Assembly (NCBI RefSeq): GCF_001908185.1 | Contig: NZ_LGHM01000071.1 | Location: forward strand, 1 to 42,347 | Length of the DNA stretch: 42,347 nucleotides | Direction: 5' to 3' | Source of the DNA: Bradyrhizobium sp. AS23.2 | GTDB lineage: Bacteria > Pseudomonadota > Alphaproteobacteria > Rhizobiales > Xanthobacteraceae | Part shown: in pieces, positions 33,023 through 41,527 of the stretch | Numbering within the stretch: the first letter of the stretch is position 1 | Layout of the letters: each line of letters begins with the position of its first letter | Program-made: the position numbers and the translations under genes | Notes under the pieces: model-generated | Told to the model about the DNA's origin: nothing | What the model saw: the letters and a program-made list of their open reading frames with translations, nothing else | Databases searched by the model: none

Positions 33023-33988
33023 TCAATTCTCGATCTTGTACCCCGTCGCCTTCACGATCGGCTGCCAGAACGCCGTGTTGGCGGCGAGCTCCTTGGATAG
33101 CCCGTCCGCCGTGCTACCGACCGGGATCAGGCCGATCGCAGTGAGCTTCTCCTTCACGTCGGGTTTGGCGAGCGCGGTGCTCGCGGCCGCGCCGAGCTTG
33201 CCGGCGAATTCCGGCGGGCTGCCGGCGGGAAGCCACATGCCGTACCAGGCATCGGCGACGAGATCGATGCCGCTCTCCTTCAGCGTCGGGACATCCGGCG
33301 CGAAGGGTGAACGTTGCGCGCTCGAGACCGCAATGATCTTCACGCCCTTGGCGCGATGCTGCGGCAGCGCATCCGCCAGTGTCGTGATGCCGAACGAGAT
33401 GTGGCCGCCAATGATGTCGTTGAGGATCGGCGCGCTGCCGCGATAGGGCACGCGGGTCAGCGGAATGCCGAGATCCTTCCCGAGCTTGGAGCCCATGAAA
33501 TGCGGAATCGTGCCGTTGCTCGGCACGCCGAACGACGTCTTGTCCGGATGCGCCTTCAGCCAGGCGACAAATCCCTTGAAATCGGCGGCATCGATCGCCG
33601 GACCGGTCACGACGGCGAATTCGAACCGCGCCAGCAGCGACACCGGCATGAAATCCTTCGCCGTGTCGAAGCTCGGAATCGTCTCCACCATCGGCAGCAG
33701 GTACATGGTGGGGCCTGTCGTCACCAGCACCATGCTGCCATCGGCGCTGCCACCCTTGACCGCCTTGATGCCGATCAGGCCGTCGCCGCCGGTGCGGTTC
33801 TCGACCACGATGGTCCGTTGCAGCACCGGCGCCATTTCCTGCGCGATCAGCCGGCACAGCGTGTCGCCGCCGGCTCCCGCCGCGAACGGGAAGACGATTT
33901 TTGTAAGCCCGGCTTGTGCCTGCGCTGCGCCCGCCTGTGCCAGCAGCGGCAGGCCGAGACATCCAGCCATGAATTCGCGGCGATCCAT
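33023..33988 (-). CDS. Tripartite tricarboxylate transporter receptor (Bug family)
   Basis: A 321-residue periplasmic binding protein. MDRREFMAGCLGLPLLAQAG is a Tat-like signal with an AQAQA cleavage site. The Bug family core is plain: TKIVFPFAAGAGGDTLCRLI, VVENRTGGDGLIGIKAVKGG, GTIPHFMGSKLGKDLGI and RVPYRGSAPILNDIIGGHIS. Bug proteins capture carboxylates or other small acids and deliver them to TctAB permeases, but most are orphans in these genomes, as here; the ligand is unknown. The ATG (33986-33988) with GAGGGG upstream is preferred over the longer frame to 34111. It is convergent with the sulfatase-like gene across the repeat cluster. Confidence 0.93.
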   Translation of the reverse strand: MDRREFMAGCLGLPLLAQAGAAQAQAGLTKIVFPFAAGAGGDTLCRLIAQEMAPVLQRTIVVENRTGGDGLIGIKAVKGGSADGSMVLVTTGPTMYLLPMVETIPSFDTAKDFMPVSLLARFEFAVVTGPAIDAADFKGFVAWLKAHPDKTSFGVPSNGTIPHFMGSKLGKDLGIPLTRVPYRGSAPILNDIIGGHISFGITTLADALPQHRAKGVKIIAVSSAQRSPFAPDVPTLKESGIDLVADAWYGMWLPAGSPPEFAGKLGAAASTALAKPDVKEKLTAIGLIPVGSTADGLSKELAANTAFWQPIVKATGYKIEN

Positions 33989-34180
33989 ACGTTTCCCCTC
34001 GAGCCCATTATCGGTTGGCGGCATTAGAACCGGGCCTGCACGCCCAAGACAAGGCCGACGCTGGCCATTTACCATGCCGGCCGCCTTGCGCCGGCCATCG
34101 TCCTGCTGCAAAAGCAGGCCTCATCGGCGCCGGCTTTTTGCTCCGCCGTTACCAAGCCCGAGCAATTCGTCGCACACGCC

Positions 34181-35302
34181 ATGGCCAGCCCCGAACTCAG
34201 TCAATTCCGCCGCATCGTCGTCAAGGTCGGCTCCGCGCTGCTGGTGGATTCCGACAGGGGCGAGGTGCGCGCCTCCTGGCTCGCCGCGCTCGCCGACGAC
34301 ATGGCCAAGCTGCACCGCGAGGGCCGCGACGTGCTCGTCGTCTCCTCGGGCTCGATCGCGCTCGGCCGCAGCCGGCTCAAACTGCCGCGCGGCCCGCTGA
34401 AGCTGGAGGAGAGCCAGGCTGCGGCAGCCGTCGGCCAGATCGCGCTGGCGCGCATCTGGTCGGAGGTGCTCGGGGCACACGGCATCGGCGCGGGCCAGAT
34501 CCTGGTGACGCTCCAGGACACCGAGGAGCGGCGCCGCTATCTCAATGCGCGCTCCACCATCGGCAAGCTCCTGGAGTGGCGCGCGATCCCCGTGATCAAC
34601 GAGAACGACACGGTCGCGACCAACGAGATCCGCTACGGCGACAATGATCGCCTTGCCGCGCGTGTCGCCACCATGGCGAGCGCCGACCTCCTGGTGCTGC
34701 TGTCCGACATCGACGGGCTGTACGACGCCCCGCCGAAGAACAACCCGAACGCAAAGCTCATTCCCGTCGTCGAGAGCATCTCTTCGGAGATCGAGTCCGT
34801 GGCGGGCGATGCCGGATCCGAACTTTCGCGCGGCGGCATGCGCACCAAGGTCGAGGCGGCCAAGATCGCCACCACCGGCGGCACGCACATGCTGATCGCC
34901 TCCGGCAAGATCGAGCATCCCCTGCAGGCGATCGCCGATGGCGGCCGCTGCACCTGGTTCCTGACACCGGCCAATCCCATCACCTCGCGCAAGCGCTGGA
35001 TCGCGGGCACGCTGGAGCCGAAGGGCACGCTGACCATCGACGCCGGCGCGGTGACCGCGCTGCGCGCGGGCGCCAGCCTGCTGCCGGCGGGCGTGATCAA
35101 GGTCGAGGGCCAGTTCGCCCGTGGCGATGCCGTGATCGTGCGCGGCCCCGACACCAGCGAGATCGGCCGCGGCCTGATCGCCTACGACGCCGAGGACGCC
35201 GAGCGGATCAAGGGTCGCTCGTCCCCGGACGTGATGACCATCCTCGGCATCAGTGGCCGCTCCGAGATGATCCATCGCGACGACCTGGTGGTGGGCGGGT
35301 AG
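34181..35302 (+). CDS. proB: Glutamate 5-kinase
   Basis: A 373-residue enzyme that phosphorylates glutamate with ATP in the first step of proline synthesis, feedback-inhibited by proline (family knowledge). The amino-acid kinase domain (about 8-260) shows [64 protein letters not shown] and [17 protein letters not shown]. The C-terminal PUA domain (about 280-365) is seen in [21 protein letters not shown] and following residues, as in E. coli ProB. It is followed by proA after 224 bp that contain a repeat element, so the two may not form a tight operon. Confidence 0.97.
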   Translation: MASPELSQFRRIVVKVGSALLVDSDRGEVRASWLAALADDMAKLHREGRDVLVVSSGSIALGRSRLKLPRGPLKLEESQAAAAVGQIALARIWSEVLGAHGIGAGQILVTLQDTEERRRYLNARSTIGKLLEWRAIPVINENDTVATNEIRYGDNDRLAARVATMASADLLVLLSDIDGLYDAPPKNNPNAKLIPVVESISSEIESVAGDAGSELSRGGMRTKVEAAKIATTGGTHMLIASGKIEHPLQAIADGGRCTWFLTPANPITSRKRWIAGTLEPKGTLTIDAGAVTALRAGASLLPAGVIKVEGQFARGDAVIVRGPDTSEIGRGLIAYDAEDAERIKGRSSPDVMTILGISGRSEMIHRDDLVVGG

Positions 35303-35310
35303 TACGAGCC

Positions 35311-35393
35311 CGTCATTCCGGGATGGTCCGAAGGACCAGACCCTGAATCTCGAGATTCCGGGTTCGGTGCTGACGCACCGCCCCGGAATGACG
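35311..35393. repeat. 83-bp palindromic element, CGTCATTCCGGG ends
   Basis: CGTCATTCCGGG (35311-35322) is the exact reverse complement of CCCGGAATGACG (35382-35393). Inside are GGTCC-GAA-GGACC-type and GGTGC-TGAC-GCACC stems, giving a cruciform-like layout. It lies between proB and proA and starts 8 bp after the proB stop, so it would be transcribed if they are co-transcribed. Confidence 0.75.
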
Positions 35394-35526
35394 CCGCGAG
35401 TTTGAAGAGCTGGGCCAATGACCTAGCCGGCGCACTGCCGGTCGAAGCCCTGCCATACCCTCCCCGCCCTTCGCAGACGCGGGATTTCCGTGCTAGGACA
35501 CGCCCTTAGCAGAAGGTTGAAACCCC

Positions 35527-36822
35527 ATGGCCGCCCCCCTCAAAGCCGTTGACGGCAATGCCGATCTCCAGGCGCTGATGTCCGATCTCGCCACCCGTGC
35601 CCGCGCTGCCGCGCGCGTGCTGGCGCTGGCGCCGCCGGAGCAGAAGAACCGGGCGCTCGAGGCCATGGAACGGGCGATCCGCGGCAATGCCGCGGCGATC
35701 CTCGCCGCCAATGCCGAGGACGTCGCTGAGTTCCGCGCCTCCGGCAATGCCACCTCCTCCTTCATCGACCGCCTGACGCTGACGCCGGCGCGCGTCGAAG
35801 GCATGGCCGAGGGCATCGGCATCGTGCGCGGCATTGCCGATCCGATCGGCGTCGTCACCGCGAGCTGGCAGCGGCCGAACGGCATGACCATCGAGCGCGT
35901 GCGTGTGCCGCTCGGCGTCGTCGGCGTGATCTTCGAGAGCCGGCCCAATGTCGCGGCCGATGCCGGCGTGCTGTGCCTGAAGTCGGGCAATGCGGTCATC
36001 CTGCGCGGCGGCTCGGACAGTTTCCGCTCCTGCCGCGCCATCCACGATTGCCTGGTGCAGGGGCTGCGCGAAGCCGGGCTGCCTGAAGCTGCCATCACAT
36101 TGGTGCCGACGCGAGACCGCGCCGCGGTCGGCATGATGCTGTCGGGATTGAACGGCGCCGTCGACGTGATCGTGCCGCGCGGGGGCAAGAGCCTCGTCGC
36201 GCGCGTCGAGGCGGAAGCGCGCGTGCCGGTGTTCGCGCATCTCGAAGGCGTCAACCACGTCTACATCGATGGCAGCGCCGACCTCGCCATGGCGAAGTCG
36301 ATCGTGCTCAACGCCAAGATGCGCCGCACCGGCGTCTGCGGTGCAGCCGAGACGCTGCTGGTCGATCGCGCTGGCGCCGCAACGAGCCTGAAGCCGCTGG
36401 TCGAGATGCTGCTCGATGCCGGCTGCGAGGTGCGCGGCGACGACGCCGTGCAGAAGACTGATGCGCGCGTCAAACCCGCCAGCGAAGACGATTGGGACAC
36501 TGAATATCTCGATGCGATCATCGCGGCGAAGGTGGTCGACGGCGTCGACGGTGCGATCACGCATATCCAGAACCACGGCTCGCATCACACCGACGCGATC
36601 GTGAGCCAGGATGATACCGCCGCGAAGAAATTCCTGAGCGAGGTCGATTCCGCAATTGTGCTGCACAACGCCTCGACGCAGTTCGCCGATGGCGGCGAGT
36701 TCGGCTTCGGCGCCGAGATCGGCATCGCTACCGGCCGATTCCACGCTCGCGGCCCTGTTGGCGCCGAGCAGTTGACGAGCTTCAAGTATCGCGTCCACGG
36801 CACAGGGCAGACGCGGCCGTAA
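35527..36822 (+). CDS. proA: Gamma-glutamyl phosphate reductase
   Basis: A 431-residue NADPH-dependent enzyme for the second step of proline synthesis, reducing glutamyl phosphate to the semialdehyde. [22 protein letters not shown]-type segment, [23 protein letters not shown] core ([16 protein letters not shown]), and [20 protein letters not shown] are diagnostic. The catalytic cysteine lies in [28 protein letters not shown] and [20 protein letters not shown] complete the C-terminal part. The ATG at 35527 follows an AGAAGG-type ribosome site. Length is normal. It is followed closely (19 bp) by nadD. Confidence 0.97.
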   Translation: MAAPLKAVDGNADLQALMSDLATRARAAARVLALAPPEQKNRALEAMERAIRGNAAAILAANAEDVAEFRASGNATSSFIDRLTLTPARVEGMAEGIGIVRGIADPIGVVTASWQRPNGMTIERVRVPLGVVGVIFESRPNVAADAGVLCLKSGNAVILRGGSDSFRSCRAIHDCLVQGLREAGLPEAAITLVPTRDRAAVGMMLSGLNGAVDVIVPRGGKSLVARVEAEARVPVFAHLEGVNHVYIDGSADLAMAKSIVLNAKMRRTGVCGAAETLLVDRAGAATSLKPLVEMLLDAGCEVRGDDAVQKTDARVKPASEDDWDTEYLDAIIAAKVVDGVDGAITHIQNHGSHHTDAIVSQDDTAAKKFLSEVDSAIVLHNASTQFADGGEFGFGAEIGIATGRFHARGPVGAEQLTSFKYRVHGTGQTRP

Positions 36823-36841
36823 ACGGCGCGAGGCGCGGGCA

Positions 36842-37486
36842 TTGAGTAACAAATTCGTCGTGCCGCGTTCCGTGGCGCAAGCGGTCCCGCCCCACACCGA
36901 GGGCATGCGCATCGGCCTGCTCGGCGGCTCGTTCAATCCGCCGCATCAGGCTCATCGCGCGATCAGCCAATTCGCACTCAAGCGATTGCAACTCGATCGC
37001 GTCTGGTGGCTGGTGACCCCCGGCAATCCGCTGAAGGAGAACGGCAACCTGCATGAGCTCGGCGAGCGCATGCAGGCGGCGCGCGATGTCGCTGATGATC
37101 CCAGGATCGGTGTGAGCTGTCTCGAATCCGTCATTCGCACCCGCTATACTATCGACACAATCAACACCCTGCGCCGCCGCTTCAGCGGCTTGCGCTTTGT
37201 CTGGATTATGGGCGCCGACAACCTCGCTCAATTCCATCGTTGGCAGGACTGGCGGCGCATCGCCGGCCAGGTGCCGATTGCAGTCATCGATCGTCCGCCG
37301 CAGAGTTTTCGCGCCCTCGCCTCACCCGCCGCCCAGGCGCTGGCGCGCTATCGCATGCCCGAGAGTGAGGCAGCATTCCTTGCAGACCGGCCGACGCCGG
37401 CCTGGGTCTTCCTGACCGGATTGAAGCTTAATCTCTCCTCGACGGGCCTACGGAACCCGGACGGGAGCTGGAAAGGTACGAAGTGA
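36842..37486 (+). CDS. nadD: Nicotinate-nucleotide adenylyltransferase
   Basis: A 214-residue enzyme that adenylylates nicotinate mononucleotide in NAD synthesis. [20 protein letters not shown] is the nucleotide-binding segment; its HxGH motif reads HQAH, so the Gly is Ala here. [40 protein letters not shown] and the C-terminal LSSTGLR (ISSTxIR-type) are normal. The start is TTG at 36842. The core begins at ATG 36905 (MRIGLLGG), so a 193-residue form is possible, but many relatives have the same N-terminal extension. It lies 19 bp after proA and 137 bp before rsfS, a conserved order. Confidence 0.95.
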   Translation: MSNKFVVPRSVAQAVPPHTEGMRIGLLGGSFNPPHQAHRAISQFALKRLQLDRVWWLVTPGNPLKENGNLHELGERMQAARDVADDPRIGVSCLESVIRTRYTIDTINTLRRRFSGLRFVWIMGADNLAQFHRWQDWRRIAGQVPIAVIDRPPQSFRALASPAAQALARYRMPESEAAFLADRPTPAWVFLTGLKLNLSSTGLRNPDGSWKGTK

Positions 37487-37623
37487 TACTGATACAGAGT
37501 GTGTGGAAGCGGGGCTCTCTGGCATATTGAAACCCTTAACCCCACATGATGTAGTATAACCAGTGAGTGCCGGATTCGGCATTCGCGATACAGTGAAAGG
37601 AATGGTCCCTGGCCACATCTGTA

Positions 37624-38046
37624 TTGTCCAAGTCTGTTTTACCCAAGGTAGCTAAACCCGCGCGTAAAACATCGACCAAAGCTGCGGCCTTGAAGGCGCA
37701 ACCCGACGCCGACAAGACGCTGAGCCTGATCCTCTCCCGCCTCGAGGATATGAAGGCGGAAGAGACGGTCACCATCGACCTTCGCGGCAAATCGACGTAC
37801 TCCGATTACATGATCGTCACCACCGGCCGGGTTAACCGGCACGTTGGCGCGATCGCGGACAACGTCACCAAGAGCCTCAAGGAAAACGGTATCAAGAGCA
37901 TCCACGTCGAGGGCTTGCCCAATTGCGACTGGGTGCTGATCGATTCCGGCGATGTGATCGTGCACGTGTTCAGACCCGAAGTCCGCGAGTTCTACAATCT
38001 CGAGAGATTGTACACGCAGGGCCCAGGGGCGGCGAAGGCGATCTAG
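37624..38046 (+). CDS. rsfS: Ribosomal silencing factor RsfS
   Basis: A 140-residue protein of the RsfS (Iojap/DUF143) family, which binds L14 and blocks 50S-30S joining under starvation. The fold is complete: SLILSRLEDMKAEETVTIDL, SDYMIVTTGRVNRHVGAIAD, HVEGLPNCDWVLIDSGDVIV and VFRPEVREFYNLERLY. The first 35 residues are a basic, Ala-rich extension. The start is uncertain. TTG 37624 is used here, but a ribosome site AAAGGA at 37596-37601 fits a CTG at 37609 better (7-nt spacing). A frame stop at 37594 rules out anything further up. Confidence 0.95.
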   Translation: MSKSVLPKVAKPARKTSTKAAALKAQPDADKTLSLILSRLEDMKAEETVTIDLRGKSTYSDYMIVTTGRVNRHVGAIADNVTKSLKENGIKSIHVEGLPNCDWVLIDSGDVIVHVFRPEVREFYNLERLYTQGPGAAKAI

Positions 38047-38160
38047 AGGGGCTACTACTGGCCGATTTCGAATCGGCTGGCGCGCATGCTAGCGTCGTGC
38101 GCGCGCGAGATGCGCGCGGTCTTGAAAACGCGACCCTGAAGACGTGGTCCTGAAGACGTT

Positions 38161-38643
38161 ATGCGTGTTGCTGTCATTGCGGTGGGCCGGCTGAAGCAGG
38201 GCCCCGAACGGGAGCTTGCCGACCGCTATTTCGAGCGGTTCGACGAGGCCGGCCGCAAGCTCGGATTCCGCGAGCTGTCGATCCACGAAATTCCCGAAAG
38301 CCGCGCGCGCGACGCCGCGACACGGATGGCCGAAGAGGCCGCGGCGATCGGCGCGCACATTCCGGAAAAATCGATCCTGGTGGCGCTGGACGAGCGCGGC
38401 CAGAATCTCGATTCCACCGTATTCGCACGGCATCTCGGGCGCTGGCGCGACGAGGGTGCCGGTCATACTGTCTTCGTGATCGGAGGGGCGGACGGACTTT
38501 CGCCCGAATTACGCCGTAAGGCCAAGCTCGCGATCGCGTTCGGCTCTGCGACCTGGCCGCATCAAATGGTCCGCGTCATGCTTCTGGAACAGCTTTATCG
38601 GGCCGCCACCATTCTGGCCGGCCACCCCTATCACCGCGCGTGA
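38161..38643 (+). CDS. rlmH: 23S rRNA pseudouridine-1915 N3-methyltransferase
   Basis: A 160-residue SPOUT methyltransferase that modifies Psi1915 in helix 69 of 23S rRNA on assembled ribosomes. MRVAVIAVGRLKQGPERELA opens the fold. The SAM-binding trefoil knot is visible in VFVIGGADGLSPELRRKAKL, and the C-terminus LEQLYRAATILAGHPYHR is the strictly conserved end. Length matches the family. It follows rsfS after about 115 bp, and the 38650 region leads directly into the EnvC-like gene. Confidence 0.97.
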   Translation: MRVAVIAVGRLKQGPERELADRYFERFDEAGRKLGFRELSIHEIPESRARDAATRMAEEAAAIGAHIPEKSILVALDERGQNLDSTVFARHLGRWRDEGAGHTVFVIGGADGLSPELRRKAKLAIAFGSATWPHQMVRVMLLEQLYRAATILAGHPYHRA

Positions 38644-38676
38644 TGCGCGCCACAACGAGCACCTTTGCGTAAAGCG

Positions 38677-39984
38677 ATGCGAGCGCCGATCCTCCACCTG
38701 CTGCTGATCGCAAGCCTCATAGGCGCAAGCCTCGCGCAAGCTCAGACGGCGGCGCCGCAGAGCGCGGAGATCTCGCCCGACGCGATCAAGCAGCGCGAGC
38801 AGGAGCTGGAAGCCGCCCGTGCAAGGCAGAAGAGCGCGGAGGAAGCCCAGGCCAAGCTGAAGGCCGAGATCACCTCGCTCGGCCAGGACCGCACCCAGCT
38901 CAATCAGCAGTTGATCGATACCGCCGCCAATGTGCGCACCGTCGAGAGCAAGATCGACGAAGCCGCAGCACGCCTGCAGTCGCTGAACGGCCGCGAGCAG
39001 CAGATGCGCTCGTCGCTTGATTCGCGCCGCGCCGACATCATCGAGGTGCTGGCGGCCCTGCAGCGCGCCGGCCGGCGCACGCCGCCCGCGCTGCTGGTAC
39101 GCCCCGAAGATGCGCTGCAATCGCTTCGCACGGCGATGCTGCTCGGCGCCGTCGTGCCGGAATTGCGCGGCCGCGCGGAGAAACTCGCAAGTGAGCTCGG
39201 CGAGCTCGTCGCCTTGCGCAAGACCATCGCCACCGAGCGCGACCAGCTCGCCCTAGATCGCGACAGGATCCGCAACGATCAGACCCGGCTCACCGCCCTG
39301 GTCGACGAGCGGCAGCGCCAGCAGGCGTCGCGGGAAAAGGACCTCGATGCCGAGAACTCGCGCGCAATCACGCTTTCAAGGCAGGTTGGCGATCTCCAGG
39401 GGCTGATCTCCAAGATGGAGCAGGATCTGCAAAGCGCGGCCAAGGCGGCCGAGGCCGCAAAGCAGGCCGAGGCGAAAGCGGCCGCCAGCGCCAAGTCCGG
39501 CCCGGCCGCTTTCAAGGACCGTTCCCGGACCAGCCCGGCGATCGCCTTCGCCTCGGCCAAGGGTCTCCTGCCTCTTCCGGTTAACGGTAACAAGATCAGG
39601 GATTTCGGCGGTTCCGACGGGATCGGCGGGGTCCAGAAGGGCATTTCGCTGGCAACCAGGCCCGGCTCCCAGGTCACGACGCCATGCGATGGCTGGGTGG
39701 TCTACGCCGGCCCATTCCGCAGCTATGGACAACTCTTGATCCTCAATGCCGGGGGCGGGTATCATGTCCTGATCGCCGGGATGGAGCGCATTTCGGTCAA
39801 TATCGGACAGTTTGTGCTCACGGGGGAGCCGGTCGCGACCATGGGATCGACCTCTCAAGTCGCCTCCATTCTCGCCACGAACGCGAGTCAACCTGTGCTC
39901 TATGTTGAGTTCCGCAAAGACGGCACTCCAATCGATCCAGGCCCATGGTGGGCCGCAAATGAAGGCGAGAAGGTTCGCGGATGA
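38677..39984 (+). CDS. EnvC-like murein hydrolase activator (degenerate LytM)
   Basis: A 435-residue exported protein. MRAPILHLLLIASLIGASLA with AQA gives a signal peptide. Residues about 25-250 form long coiled coils (QREQELEAARARQKSAEEAQ and onwards). The C-terminal LytM/M23 domain (about 300-425) lacks the zinc ligands. Where active enzymes have HxGxD it reads GGVQKGISLATRPGSQV, and the final HxH is LYVEFRKDG. This is the state of E. coli EnvC, which activates amidases rather than cutting peptidoglycan. GGGYHVLIAGMERISVNIGQ is otherwise typical. The start may be TTG 38665. Its last 4 bases overlap the ctpA start (ATGA), so the two are translationally coupled. Confidence 0.92.
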   Translation: MRAPILHLLLIASLIGASLAQAQTAAPQSAEISPDAIKQREQELEAARARQKSAEEAQAKLKAEITSLGQDRTQLNQQLIDTAANVRTVESKIDEAAARLQSLNGREQQMRSSLDSRRADIIEVLAALQRAGRRTPPALLVRPEDALQSLRTAMLLGAVVPELRGRAEKLASELGELVALRKTIATERDQLALDRDRIRNDQTRLTALVDERQRQQASREKDLDAENSRAITLSRQVGDLQGLISKMEQDLQSAAKAAEAAKQAEAKAAASAKSGPAAFKDRSRTSPAIAFASAKGLLPLPVNGNKIRDFGGSDGIGGVQKGISLATRPGSQVTTPCDGWVVYAGPFRSYGQLLILNAGGGYHVLIAGMERISVNIGQFVLTGEPVATMGSTSQVASILATNASQPVLYVEFRKDGTPIDPGPWWAANEGEKVRG

Positions 39985-41342
39985 TGCGCAAGACTTCAGT
40001 TATCCTCCTCAGCGCGGCCACCGGCGCGGCGCTGACGCTGTTCGTGACCCAGCCGCGCGCGGTCTTCATGGGCTCCAGCGCGCGAGCCGCCACCGCGGAC
40101 ACCTATCGCCAGCTCAACCTGTTCGGCGACGTCTTCGAGCGCGTGCGCTCCGACTATGTCGAGAAGCCCGACGACACCAAGCTGATCGAATCCGCCATCA
40201 GCGGCATGCTCACCGGCCTCGATCCGCATTCGAGCTACATGGACGCCAAGAGCTTCCGCGACATGCAGGTGCAGACCCGCGGTGAGTTCGGCGGTCTCGG
40301 CATCGAAGTCACGATGGAAGACGGCCTCATCAAGGTTGTCTCGCCGATCGACGACACGCCGGCCTCGCGCGCCGGCATCATGGCCAACGACATCATCACC
40401 AATCTCGACGACGAGGCGGTGCAGGGCCTGACCCTGAACCAGGCGGTCGAGAAGATGCGCGGTCCGGTCAACACCAAGATCAAGCTCAAGATCATCCGCA
40501 AGGGCCAGGACAATCCGATCGACGTCACCCTGGTGCGCGACAACATCCGCGTCCGCTCGGTGCGCGCGCGCATCGAGGCCGACGACATCGCCTACATCCG
40601 CATCACCACCTTCAACGAGCAGACCACCGAAGGCCTCAAACGCGAGGTCACCAACCTCTCGAACCAGATCGGCGACAAGCTCAAGGGCTACATCATCGAC
40701 CTCCGCAACAATCCGGGCGGCCTGCTCGAGGAAGCGGTCACCGTCTCCGACTCGTTCCTGGAGAAGGGCGAGATCGTGTCGACCCGCGGCCGCAACGCCG
40801 AGGAGACCCAGCGCCGTACCGCGCATGCGGGCGACCTGACCAAGGGCAAGCCGGTCATCGTGCTGGTCAATGGCGGCTCGGCCTCGGCGTCCGAGATCGT
40901 CGCCGGCGCGCTCCAGGACCACAAGCGCGCGACCATCGTCGGCACGCGCTCGTTCGGCAAGGGCTCGGTCCAGACCATCATTCCGCTCGGCTCGGGCAAC
41001 GGCGCGCTGCGGCTGACCACGGCGCGCTACTACACGCCGTCGGGCAAGTCGATCCAGGCCAAGGGCATCGTGCCCGACATCGAAGTGCTCCAGGACGTGC
41101 CGGACGAACTGAAGTCGCGCACCGACACCAAGGGCGAGGCGTCACTGCGCGGCCACCTGAAGAACGACGGCGACGAGAAGACCGGTTCGCAGTCCTACGT
41201 CCCGCCGGACGCCAAGGACGACAAGGCGCTCAAGATGGCCGACGACCTGCTCCACGGCATCAAGAACAGCGCCTCCGCGGCACCGACGCCGGGCAGCGAC
41301 AACAAGGGCACGACGACCGACAAGCCCAAGGCTGCGAATTAA
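39981..41342 (+). CDS. ctpA: C-terminal processing protease CtpA (S41)
   Basis: A 453-residue periplasmic serine protease. MMRKTSVILLSAATGAALTL is a signal or anchor. The PDZ domain is in GEFGGLGIEVTMEDGLIKVV through TPASRAGIMANDIITNLDDE. The S41 catalytic pair is in VNGGSASASEIVAGALQDHK (Ser302) and GTRSFGKGSVQTI (Lys327). DLRNNPGGLLEEAV is the usual substrate-side loop. A Lys/Asp/Ala-rich tail of about 70 residues follows the domain. CtpA-type proteases trim exported proteins and control cell-wall hydrolases; the coupling to the EnvC-like gene fits that (inference). A terminator follows at 41413-41436. Confidence 0.96.
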   Translation: MMRKTSVILLSAATGAALTLFVTQPRAVFMGSSARAATADTYRQLNLFGDVFERVRSDYVEKPDDTKLIESAISGMLTGLDPHSSYMDAKSFRDMQVQTRGEFGGLGIEVTMEDGLIKVVSPIDDTPASRAGIMANDIITNLDDEAVQGLTLNQAVEKMRGPVNTKIKLKIIRKGQDNPIDVTLVRDNIRVRSVRARIEADDIAYIRITTFNEQTTEGLKREVTNLSNQIGDKLKGYIIDLRNNPGGLLEEAVTVSDSFLEKGEIVSTRGRNAEETQRRTAHAGDLTKGKPVIVLVNGGSASASEIVAGALQDHKRATIVGTRSFGKGSVQTIIPLGSGNGALRLTTARYYTPSGKSIQAKGIVPDIEVLQDVPDELKSRTDTKGEASLRGHLKNDGDEKTGSQSYVPPDAKDDKALKMADDLLHGIKNSASAAPTPGSDNKGTTTDKPKAAN

Positions 41343-41412
41343 GGCTGCGAATTAGGGCTGCGAACCCGGCCGGCGAACAGGTCGGCGCAACCCACGCGAT
41401 CTCTCGAAAAGG

Positions 41413-41436
41413 GCGGCTCCCGGAGCCGCTCTTTTT
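41413..41436 (+). terminator. Rho-independent terminator after ctpA
   Basis: GCGGCTC (41413-41419) pairs with GAGCCGC (41423-41429) around a 3-nt loop, followed by TCTTTTT. This closes the EnvC-like/ctpA transcript 70 bp after the stop codon. Confidence 0.85.
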
Positions 41437-41527
41437 GCTTGGAAGTCTGCCCGTCCCCGGCCTATCCCGGCCTGCCGCCACTTGACCTCGGCGTGGTATC
41501 TTCGGCGTGAGTGATTCGGGATCGCGC

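Noticed and set aside
34121..36936. Long reverse-strand frames opposite proB and proA
   Set aside because: Shadows of strongly conserved genes.
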